A DNA stretch of 64,000 nt from Oscillospiraceae bacterium (GTDB lineage: Bacteria > Bacillota > Clostridia > Oscillospirales > Ruminococcaceae), in contig JAFRTG010000035.1 in assembly GCA_017427265.1 (NCBI GenBank), forward strand, positions 46,745 to 110,744, in the 5' to 3' direction. A model generated the notes under the pieces. It saw only the letters and a list, made by a program, of their open reading frames with translations. It was not told where the DNA came from and did not search any database. Positions 37,560-45,139 of this stretch are shown one piece after another. The translations under genes were made by a program, and so were the position numbers. Numbering within the stretch: position 1 is the stretch's first letter; each line of letters starts with the position of its first letter.

Positions 37560-38159
37560 ATGAAAACAATCATGTTCAATCTGCCGGATGCTCTGGCCGA
37601 TAAATTTGAGCTTGCACTGCAGCTGACCGGCGACAACCGCGATGCAGTTGCAGAAGAATTTGTCCGCAGCTATCTCGGACGCGCACTGCAGTCTGCTGCC
37701 AATGAGTTCCGTGCACCGGAAACACAGCCGCAGATTCCGCCCCGTCAGCCGCAGCCGGGTCCCGGTACGGTACCGCCCCCGCCTCCCCCGCTCCGCGGCA
37801 CGCCGAATCATCAGCGTACAACGCAGCGCAGCGAGCGCTTCAGCGAATGGGGCAAGGCCAATACACGTATTCCGCGCTGGGCGAGAAATCCGCAGCAGAA
37901 CAACCACAAGATTCTGCGCGCTTTCTTTGAGCTGAAGCAGGAGCTCGGCAATGTCACTATTGACGCACTGCGCCGCAGATGCTCTGACCCGAACGGTCAC
38001 CCGAATACCTATGTGCCGCATTTTGACAACAATTTCACGCAGATGAAATTTGACAACGGTAATTCTCACGGAAAGGTGTTCGAGGAGCACGACGGTTATA
38101 TCACCATCTGGGATCGCATCAGCGATACGCTCCAGAGATACCGTGACTTTTTTGAGTAA
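37560..38159 (+). CDS. Protein with RHH-like N-terminus and proline-rich linker
   Basis: Not recognised as a family. Of two adjacent ATGs the second (37560) has the better distance to GGAGG. The 199 residues have three parts: an N-terminal 40 residues (MKTIMFNLPDALADKFELAL, then GDNRDAVAEEFVRSYL) that look like a ribbon-helix-helix DNA-binding motif, a Pro-rich linker (about 58-85, with PPPPPP), and a C-terminal 110-residue domain rich in Asn, Arg and aromatics (SERFSEWGKANTRIPRWARN, YVPHFDNNFTQMKFDNG, DGYITIWDRI). The double-palindrome operator directly upstream suggests autoregulation, but who binds it is unproven. Confidence 0.82.
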   Translation: MKTIMFNLPDALADKFELALQLTGDNRDAVAEEFVRSYLGRALQSAANEFRAPETQPQIPPRQPQPGPGTVPPPPPPLRGTPNHQRTTQRSERFSEWGKANTRIPRWARNPQQNNHKILRAFFELKQELGNVTIDALRRRCSDPNGHPNTYVPHFDNNFTQMKFDNGNSHGKVFEEHDGYITIWDRISDTLQRYRDFFE

Positions 38160-38167
38160 ATGACACA

Positions 38168-38200
38168 GGAAGCGGAGAGCACCTCTCCGCTTCCTTGTGC
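38168..38200 (+). terminator. Probable terminator after the RHH-like gene
   Basis: Perfect 12-bp arms 38168-38179 and 38183-38194 with a three-base loop, then TTGTGCTGTTT. Strong stem, weak U tract; the next gene may receive some read-through. Confidence 0.65.
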
Positions 38201-38222
38201 TGTTTCAGAAAGGATGCCCCGC

Positions 38223-39086
38223 ATGAAACATGCTATTTCCCTTTTGCTTTTCAGCTGTGTGCTGCTTTCCTTCTGTTCATGCCGTTCTGCGAAAAACAAC
38301 GCAGAATCCGTGGAACCGTCGCAGGAATCCGGTATCAGCTCAATGGATGCTTCTGATGAAGCATCTGAAACCGCCGAACCGGATGAACCGGACAACAAAG
38401 CGCCGCAGCCGGAATCTCTCCCTGCGCAGACCGATCCTGCGGCGGAACAGCCGACTGAAACGCTGTTTCCGCTTCCTGCAAGCAACATGCCGGCTTATCA
38501 CGGCGAAGGCGGCGAGGACTTCGCAGAAACGCCGCTGCCCGAATATTTTGCCTACCGCATCTATGAAAACGGCTTTTCGGCACGGCTGGCCGGCGGTAAT
38601 TATCAATCCGTGCAGCTGCCTGCAGAATGTCCGCCGCTTCTTTCCGGTGCAGAACAGGAATATTCGCTGTTTGATTCCGATTTTGACGGTGACTATGATC
38701 TCTCAATCCGTATAAAAGCAGATTACGGTCAGCTTGCTTATGCGGTCTTTTTCTGGAACGGCGAGACGAAAAAATATGATGAAGCGCCGACTGTTCTTTA
38801 CAATCCCCGCTATGACGCAGAAAACAAGACCGTGATTTCTCTGCAGCAGGCCGATGACAAAAACGTGTATCTGGCAATCTATCTCGGCAGTCCGCAGAGT
38901 CCGTTTGAATGGTGCCATGCTGAATACAGCACACTGACGCTGTACGGTCCGGCTCTCTACGAGCAGTCAAATCTGCCGAAAACCCAGTACGATTCAGAGG
39001 ATGCGCTGACCGATGCGCTGATGGAAATCTATCAGCACTATATTCCGTCGGTTCGTCAGGAACTGCTCAATCCAACACCGAACTGA
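38223..39086 (+). CDS. Lipoprotein of unknown function
   Basis: The ATG at 38223 follows AAAGG and opens a lipoprotein signal (MKHAISLLLFSCVLLSFCSC); the 21 codons upstream in frame overlap the terminator and are rejected. The 287 residues continue with a Glu/Pro/Ser-rich spacer (about 25-85) and a beta-rich domain containing EYSLFDSDFDGDYDLSIRI, a Ca-binding-like acidic loop, and YAVFFWNGETKKYDEAP. It is probably anchored outside the membrane. It lies 17 bases before another lipoprotein gene, with which it is likely expressed. Confidence 0.8.
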   Translation: MKHAISLLLFSCVLLSFCSCRSAKNNAESVEPSQESGISSMDASDEASETAEPDEPDNKAPQPESLPAQTDPAAEQPTETLFPLPASNMPAYHGEGGEDFAETPLPEYFAYRIYENGFSARLAGGNYQSVQLPAECPPLLSGAEQEYSLFDSDFDGDYDLSIRIKADYGQLAYAVFFWNGETKKYDEAPTVLYNPRYDAENKTVISLQQADDKNVYLAIYLGSPQSPFEWCHAEYSTLTLYGPALYEQSNLPKTQYDSEDALTDALMEIYQHYIPSVRQELLNPTPN

Positions 39087-39103
39087 GAAAGGTTGTGTTT
39101 GAT

Positions 39104-40090
39104 ATGAAAAACAAAAAACTGCTGCTGATTGCAGCTGCCGGAATGCTTCTGCTCACCGGGTGCAAGGACGCTTCATCTGCCGCTCCGGAATCTGTACCGG
39201 AGCAGTCGGCTGCCGAAACACCCGAAACAGAGCCGGTTTCCTCTGAACCGGAAGAAAAAGTCATGGTAACGCTCGGCGATTCGATCTCGTTCGGCTACGG
39301 CATGGACGATTATGACAATGAGCGCTATTCCGGCATCGTCTGCAATACGCTGACTGAACGGGACGGCATCAAATGGCATGACTATAATTATGCGATCTCC
39401 GGAGACGACAGCAGCGATCTGGTATTCCGTCTGGAACGAGGCCGTGCCGTCAAGCTGCCGTCGGCTGACCGCATTATCATGTATATCGGCGCAAATAATC
39501 TGCTCGGTGTCTACTCTGACTATATGACGGAGCTGACGGATAAATACGAGATTGAGGACTATACGGAGATTACGGACTCGCAGCTTGAGCAGATTCAGGC
39601 TGACATACAGGAAGCCATGCAGGATCAGGACAAATTCCGTGCCGAGCTGCAGCAGCGGCTTGATACCAATATTGAAAAGCTCAGCAGCGACCTGGAACAA
39701 ATATACACCATGATCCGCGAAAAGAACCCTGATGCGGAGTTCTATGTGCTGAACATCTACAATCCGTATGTCGGCGTGGAGCAGTCGGAGCTTTATCCTT
39801 CTGAGGAAAACTTCGGCGACTTTGCGCAGAGCCAGATCGACAGAGCCAATACGGTCATTGCGGACTTTGTAGCTGCGCACAGCGACCTGATTCCGGTTGA
39901 CATTGCTGCAGCATTTGCAAAAGCGGATCCTGCGCCGATTATCGGCAAAACCGAAATCGAAATTCCGGAGGATGTCTCCGCTGATATCTCCGAAGTCGCA
40001 GGTCAGAACTACATCGACCCGCACCCGAATAAAGAAGGTCAAAAGCTGATTGCAGAAACGGTTCTGGCTGAAATGGAGAAGCATTCATGA
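39104..40090 (+). CDS. SGNH/GDSL-family lipoprotein hydrolase
   Basis: Probable extracellular esterase or lipase-like hydrolase. The ATG at 39104 is chosen; an in-frame GTG at 39095 sits too close to AAAGG. The 328 residues have a lipoprotein signal (LLLTGC), an acidic spacer, then the SGNH blocks: MVTLGDSISFGYGMDD (Ser), a Gly in AISGDDSSDL, YIGANNLLG (Asn), and the Asp-His pair in DPHPNKEGQKLI. The middle contains an insertion of about 60 residues rich in Glu and Gln that may form a coiled coil. The stop overlaps the next gene as ATGA. Confidence 0.9.
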   Translation: MKNKKLLLIAAAGMLLLTGCKDASSAAPESVPEQSAAETPETEPVSSEPEEKVMVTLGDSISFGYGMDDYDNERYSGIVCNTLTERDGIKWHDYNYAISGDDSSDLVFRLERGRAVKLPSADRIIMYIGANNLLGVYSDYMTELTDKYEIEDYTEITDSQLEQIQADIQEAMQDQDKFRAELQQRLDTNIEKLSSDLEQIYTMIREKNPDAEFYVLNIYNPYVGVEQSELYPSEENFGDFAQSQIDRANTVIADFVAAHSDLIPVDIAAAFAKADPAPIIGKTEIEIPEDVSADISEVAGQNYIDPHPNKEGQKLIAETVLAEMEKHS

Positions 40091-41004
40091 AGCACCCCTA
40101 CCGGACAATGAACCAGATGATGCATGAGCGCTACGGAAAGAAAATCCGCAAAATCTGCATCGACGGCGGCTTCACCTGTCCGAACCGCGACGGAACCTGC
40201 GGATACGGCGGGTGTACGTTCTGCGGAGAACGCGGCGCCGGAGAACAGCTTGACCCGACCAAAACCATACGGGAGCAAGCGGAAGCCGTTCTCTCAAACG
40301 CACCGGCAGATTCCGCATGGATTCTCTACTTTCAGAATTTTACCAACACCTACGCACCGGCTGATGTCCTGAAAGCACGCTATGATGCAGCGCTGATCGA
40401 CGAACGCATCAAGGTGCTGGATATCGGAACAAGGCCTGACTGCATCACAGAGGAAATTGCGGCACTCCTCGCGGAATACGCAAAAAAATACGAGGTATGG
40501 GTCGAGCTCGGCCTGCAGACGGCGAACGATCAAACCGCAGACGCAATCAACCGCGGTTATCACCTGCCGTGTTTTCTGGAAGCAGTCAGACTTTTGAAGC
40601 GTTACGGCCTGCAAATCATCGTACACATGATTATCGGGCTGCCGGGTGAAACGCGCGAGGATGTTCTGCGCACGGTTCAGGTCATCAACAGCGTGCACGC
40701 AGACGGCATCAAAATCCACAGCCTGTTCGTCATGAAAAACACAGTACTCGCAGAGCAGTATCTCAGCGGTGCGTTTCAGCCGATTACGATGCAGACCTAT
40801 ATTGACCGGGCAATCGACGCGGTCACGCATCTTGACCCGGCGATTACCGTGCACCGCATGACGGGCAACTGTCTGCGCGATCAGCTGCTCGGTCCGGACT
40901 GGATCATGCAGCGTGATCTGATTCTGACAACGATCGACCGGCGGATGGCCGCAGACGGCCTGCAGCAGGGCAGCTTGTTTGATCCGGCCGGATGTTCCAT
41001 GTGA
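40087..41004 (+). CDS. Radical SAM protein, YhcC/TIGR01212 type
   Basis: Member of the radical SAM superfamily, with the family N-terminus YRTMNQMMHERYGKKIRKIC and a cluster-binding arrangement CPNRDGTCGYGGCTFC. Further conserved parts are VELGLQTANDQTADAINRGY and VHMIIGLPGETREDV. The length, 305 residues, is typical of the YhcC group, whose reaction is not firmly established. It overlaps the SGNH hydrolase gene by four bases, so both are translated from one message even though no functional link is known. Confidence 0.9.
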   Translation: MKHPYRTMNQMMHERYGKKIRKICIDGGFTCPNRDGTCGYGGCTFCGERGAGEQLDPTKTIREQAEAVLSNAPADSAWILYFQNFTNTYAPADVLKARYDAALIDERIKVLDIGTRPDCITEEIAALLAEYAKKYEVWVELGLQTANDQTADAINRGYHLPCFLEAVRLLKRYGLQIIVHMIIGLPGETREDVLRTVQVINSVHADGIKIHSLFVMKNTVLAEQYLSGAFQPITMQTYIDRAIDAVTHLDPAITVHRMTGNCLRDQLLGPDWIMQRDLILTTIDRRMAADGLQQGSLFDPAGCSM

Positions 41005-41055
41005 AACAGCGTATTTACGCGAAAAACAGATTTTATTACAGAAAGAAGGCATAAA

Positions 41056-41709
41056 ATGGACAGCTCCCGTTTCCGCGGCATCATTTTTGATCTGGACGGT
41101 ACGCTTCTGGATACGCTGACCGACCTGAAAAACAGTCTGAATGCTGCACTTCGCCTACACGGTCTGCCGGAGCGCACCACGGAGGAGGTCCGCAGATTCG
41201 TCGGAAACGGCATTGCAGTTCTGGTAGAGCGCGCCGTTGAAAACGGCCGAAGCAATCCGGAATATGAAACAGTTTTGACTGACATCCGGCGAATCTATGC
41301 TGAAAAAAGCCGTGAAACAACGGCTCCTTATGCCGGCATCCCGGAGCTGCTTGAAGCGCTTTCAGCCAAAGGCTATTTGCTTGCAGTTGTGTCCAATAAG
41401 CCGGACGCACAGGTCAAATCTCTCTGCAAAGCGTTTTTCGGCGGCTGTATTCATACTGCGATCGGGCAGAAGGAAGGCGTTCCGCTGAAACCGGCGCCGG
41501 ATCCAGTCTATGCAGCCGCTGAGGCGCTCGGCCTGCCGCTTTCCGCATGTGTCTATGTCGGAGATTCCGAGGTCGATGTCCAGACGGCGCGGAATGCTGC
41601 CGTTCCCTGCATCAGTGTTTTATGGGGATTCCGGGATAAGGATATTCTTTTAGCCAACGGAGCGAGCACTTTTGCACATACCCCTGCAGAAATGATGCAA
41701 ATGTTTTGA
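41056..41709 (+). CDS. HAD-family phosphatase (phosphoglycolate phosphatase-like)
   Basis: Haloacid dehalogenase-like hydrolase of 217 residues. Motif I is IIFDLDGTLLDTL with the nucleophilic Asp, a helical cap domain follows (LNAALRLHGLPERTTEEV, FVGNGIAVLV), motif II is AVVSNKPD, motif III includes KPAPDPVY and motif IV VYVGDSEVDVQTA. These match Gph/PpaX-type phosphatases. AGAAAGAAGG lies upstream of the ATG. The exact substrate cannot be read from the sequence. Confidence 0.92.
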   Translation: MDSSRFRGIIFDLDGTLLDTLTDLKNSLNAALRLHGLPERTTEEVRRFVGNGIAVLVERAVENGRSNPEYETVLTDIRRIYAEKSRETTAPYAGIPELLEALSAKGYLLAVVSNKPDAQVKSLCKAFFGGCIHTAIGQKEGVPLKPAPDPVYAAAEALGLPLSACVYVGDSEVDVQTARNAAVPCISVLWGFRDKDILLANGASTFAHTPAEMMQMF

Positions 41710-41730
41710 TGCTTTTTGTGTATACGGATG

Positions 41731-41769
41731 AAATCAGCCGCTGAGTCATTGACTTTCAGCGGCTGATTT
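41731..41769 (+). terminator. Hairpin after the HAD gene, containing a promoter
   Basis: Perfect 14-bp arms (41731-41744 and 41756-41769), loop of eleven. The right arm ends in TTT only, then GG. The next promoter lies inside it. Confidence 0.7.
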
Positions 41770-41777
41770 GGTATAAT
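41749..41777 (+). promoter_or_regulatory. Promoter embedded in the hairpin
   Basis: TTGACT (41749-41754) is in the hairpin loop, the 17-bp spacer is its right arm, and TATAAT (41772-41777) follows at once. It would drive the large sensor-like gene at 41841. Confidence 0.8.
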
Positions 41778-41840
41778 AAAAGATATTTAGCAGATTTTCA
41801 CATGTTTACGGGGAATTTTGAGGAAATGGAGGAAGCGTAG

Positions 41841-44800
41841 ATGTGGAATCATGAAACAGACCGAATGTTTCTTGAATTGCGTGATGACGCTGTTCTGATT
41901 TTCGGCCGGACAAACTTAGAGCTGCTGTATCTGAACCCGGCAGCACAGAATTTTTTTCCGGATGCTGATACTGCATCCGCGTTTTCTGATATTTTTCCGC
42001 AGGAGGAAGTTGCAAACCTGCTGAACCGTGCACGCACCAGCAGCCAGATTGCTCCGCTGAATCTGGAAGAACAGCCCTGGTTTGAGGGCGTAGCTGTCGT
42101 TCATGCGGTCACGATCGAATGGGAATCTCAACCGGCGGTTGTCATCACAATCGACCGCCGTCCCTACGGCCCGCCGCCGCAGGCTCTGACCCTGATGAAA
42201 GCGGTTCTGCATTCAGCATATTTCACATCCATCCGTATTGACCGGCATACGCTCTCTGCTTCTGTCATCAGTGATAAAAACGAGCTGATGAACACACAGG
42301 CGCATTTCGCCTCTTTCCTAAATTATATTGAAAAATACGCGGGCGCCGTTATTCACCCGGAGGATCGTGAGGCATTTCTGCACTCCTTCTCTGCGGATCA
42401 TATCCGGCACTTTGCGGAAGCGGAAGCCACGCCGGCCTGCACAGTGCGCCGCCTCTCTGATGAAGAATACCGATGGGCAAGCTATTCGCTTGCAGCTGCA
42501 TCGGATGATATTATTCTTCTGCTCGGAAAAGACAGCAATGACATGCACCTGCAGGCTGAGGAGCTGGAAACTGTCTCTCAGCGCAATGACTATATTGTCA
42601 CAAGCGTATCCGATATTTTCCGGCTGATGCTGCATATTGATCTTGTCACCGGCGAAACGATGATCTGCTCTGCTTCACCGGATCTCGCACAGATCTTTTC
42701 TCTGGATGCCATCTACCCGTATCAGGGCGTTTATGAAAAGCTGCTTGCAATGGTGCATCCGGATGAAAGGGACGAACTTCAGGCAGGGCTCTCTCTGAAT
42801 GCACTCTGCCGTCCCGATGCGGAACGGGATAACCGCATCTCGTTCACATACCGGCGAATCGACCCGGACGGCGACCCGAATGTAACTGCAAAGTGGACGC
42901 GCTCTGTTCTGACCTTCACTGCCTTTGATGAAAATCAGAAGCCGACTGAGGCTGTTTACGCTGTACAGGATATTGATGCGCAGAAACGGCAGGAAATTGA
43001 ATCCAAGCGCCGGCAGGAATCTCTGACCGCACAGTTTTATACCGTCATTCGGAACCGTTATGTCTGGTTTGTCGATAATGATTACGGTACGCAGATTTCC
43101 CGCTGCTACCGGATCGCCAATCATACGGTCATGCCGCCGTTTGACTGTCCGTTCGGACAATTCTTTGAAAAGCTGATTATGCCGAACTGCCACCCGGAGG
43201 ATTATAAGCGCGTTGCAATGGCGCTTCTCCCGGCAGCAGCAGAGGAAAGCTATAAGCGCGGAAAGCGCCAGATCACGATTGATTACCGCCATAAGGCAGA
43301 GGGCGAATGGCGCTTTGTCCGTGCAGAAATGTATCTGGATGCTGACGCACAGGGCGTTCTGCATACCATGATTTATGTTTCGGATGTTGACGACGAGGTC
43401 AAAAGCCAGATCAATATTACCCAGTCCGAGCATGAACAGCTGATTCTGCGCCGCAAGATCGACAGAATGATTCAGGCATCGTTCCTGCGAATCGGAGAGG
43501 CCGATCTTGATACGGACACAATCAGACACTATAAGCCGACCGACAACGATCTGGTCGCTGTCCGTGAGACAAACGTATTCAGCGAATACTGTGCACGCTT
43601 TGGCGAACAGAATATTTATCCGGAGCAGCGTGATCTTTTCCGGCAGTTGTTCTCCTTCGATCAGATCATGCGTGCAGCCAGAGAACACAAGCGCGAAATC
43701 AAGCATCTGTTCCTGGTTGATCCGGACGGAACGCAGAAATACATCTGGTGCAAGATCGCCGTTCGGTTTTTCCGGAATGAAAACGGAAAGAGCTATGTCA
43801 TGACCTGCATCGAGGACATGAACGAGGAGATTCAGAAGCGTGACGCCAATCTCCACGCACTCTATACTGCAAAGGAACAACTGCAGGAAAACATCCGTGA
43901 AATCGACCGCCGCCGGATCCTGCGTGCACATGTCTTTATGAATCTGGCCAGCAGCTTCCAGCTTGCACTGAACGGCCTTTACGGCAGAATTGACCAGATG
44001 GAACACGATCTGCCGGAAAACGAACGCAGCCACGATGATTTCAGCCATATTTACCAGCTCTTCGACCAGCTTTCCGCGATGGCGGAAACAGCAAAGGATA
44101 TGATGCTGATTGAAAACAATCAGCTGCCGCTTCTGAATCAGCCGACCGAGCTGCTGCATTTGCTGCGAAAAATCCGGCAGACATCCGGAAAAATCATAGA
44201 TGAAAAACAGATCCGGATGATTACCTATCTGACGCATGTCACGGAAGAAACAGTCCTTTGTGATCCGGACCGGCTGCTGTTCCTAGTGGACAATCTGTTT
44301 ATCAATGTCATCCGTTCCCTGCCGGATCATTCGACCGTCACACTGCATCTCGCGCAGTCCCCGATCCCCGGCCTGACTAACAAAGCAATCTATGAGTTTT
44401 CGCTCGTCACACAGGGAGACAGCATCTCGCAGGACATTCAAAGCGGATTCCTTTCTCCGATCCCGCAGAGTGATCCGCTCCGCACAGCAGCATCCGGAAT
44501 TCCGCTGAAGCCTTCGGATTTTGAGCAGCATAATCTCTATTTCAGCAAGCGGCTGATCGCTCTGATGAAGGGCACTCTTGATTTTGTTCGTTTGCCTGAT
44601 AATGCGACTGCTGTCATTCTGCGGCTTCCGCTGACCTTTGTCCCCAAGCAGATCATCTTTCCGCTGCGCTACACGTTCGGCCGCCGCGCGCTGGTCTGGG
44701 ATTCCCAGCAGCCTGCTGCGATTGCAACGATGGAAATGCTGCGCGAATCCGGTATGCAGAGCGACTGGGTGGCGGATTACGGCAATCTCAAAGCACATCT

Positions 44801-45050
44801 GGAGCTGGCTCAAATACAGGCAGAGCCGTATGATCTTGTTGTACTGCGCCAGTCAGACCTGAATTCGCTTCCTGCAGGATGTCTGGATGAAATTCTGTCA
44901 TTTACGGAGAACCGGCCGGTTTTCATCTTCACTGACGCGGAGCCGAATACCCGTATCACGATTGAGCAGTATCCGACTGTACGATGTCTCCGAGCACCTG
45001 TTTTCCGCTCAGTATTTGCAGCAGCACTGCGCAAGGTATTTGCCCAGTAA
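41841..45050 (+). CDS. Degenerate hybrid histidine-kinase-like protein with PAS domains
   Basis: Large soluble protein of 1069 residues; GGAGG supports the ATG. Several PAS-like modules occupy about residues 1-690 (for example LIFGRTNLELLYLNPAAQNFF). A kinase-like core follows: the segment FMNLASSFQLALNGLYG aligns with the H-box of histidine kinases but has Ser-Ser where Ser-His is expected, and the ATPase domain keeps an N-box-like DPDRLLFLVDNLFINVI. The last 120 residues look like a receiver domain, yet the Asp position reads YDLVVLRQSD. There are no membrane helices. I infer a pseudokinase signalling scaffold or a diverged sensor; its partners are unknown. Confidence 0.75.
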   Translation: MWNHETDRMFLELRDDAVLIFGRTNLELLYLNPAAQNFFPDADTASAFSDIFPQEEVANLLNRARTSSQIAPLNLEEQPWFEGVAVVHAVTIEWESQPAVVITIDRRPYGPPPQALTLMKAVLHSAYFTSIRIDRHTLSASVISDKNELMNTQAHFASFLNYIEKYAGAVIHPEDREAFLHSFSADHIRHFAEAEATPACTVRRLSDEEYRWASYSLAAASDDIILLLGKDSNDMHLQAEELETVSQRNDYIVTSVSDIFRLMLHIDLVTGETMICSASPDLAQIFSLDAIYPYQGVYEKLLAMVHPDERDELQAGLSLNALCRPDAERDNRISFTYRRIDPDGDPNVTAKWTRSVLTFTAFDENQKPTEAVYAVQDIDAQKRQEIESKRRQESLTAQFYTVIRNRYVWFVDNDYGTQISRCYRIANHTVMPPFDCPFGQFFEKLIMPNCHPEDYKRVAMALLPAAAEESYKRGKRQITIDYRHKAEGEWRFVRAEMYLDADAQGVLHTMIYVSDVDDEVKSQINITQSEHEQLILRRKIDRMIQASFLRIGEADLDTDTIRHYKPTDNDLVAVRETNVFSEYCARFGEQNIYPEQRDLFRQLFSFDQIMRAAREHKREIKHLFLVDPDGTQKYIWCKIAVRFFRNENGKSYVMTCIEDMNEEIQKRDANLHALYTAKEQLQENIREIDRRRILRAHVFMNLASSFQLALNGLYGRIDQMEHDLPENERSHDDFSHIYQLFDQLSAMAETAKDMMLIENNQLPLLNQPTELLHLLRKIRQTSGKIIDEKQIRMITYLTHVTEETVLCDPDRLLFLVDNLFINVIRSLPDHSTVTLHLAQSPIPGLTNKAIYEFSLVTQGDSISQDIQSGFLSPIPQSDPLRTAASGIPLKPSDFEQHNLYFSKRLIALMKGTLDFVRLPDNATAVILRLPLTFVPKQIIFPLRYTFGRRALVWDSQQPAAIATMEMLRESGMQSDWVADYGNLKAHLELAQIQAEPYDLVVLRQSDLNSLPAGCLDEILSFTENRPVFIFTDAEPNTRITIEQYPTVRCLRAPVFRSVFAAALRKVFAQ

Positions 45051-45082
45051 ACGATATCCGGATTTCCTGTCATCCGATCAGA

Positions 45083-45123
45083 AAACCCGCCTGACTGTAC
45101 ATCAAATACAGTCAGGCGGGTTT
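45083..45123. terminator. Strong bidirectional terminator
   Basis: Perfect 17-bp arms (45083-45099 and 45107-45123), seven-base loop, with AAA and TTT at the ends. It separates the converging sensor-like and P-type-ATPase-like genes. Confidence 0.9.
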
Positions 45124-45139
45124 GTCATATTCACTTGCA

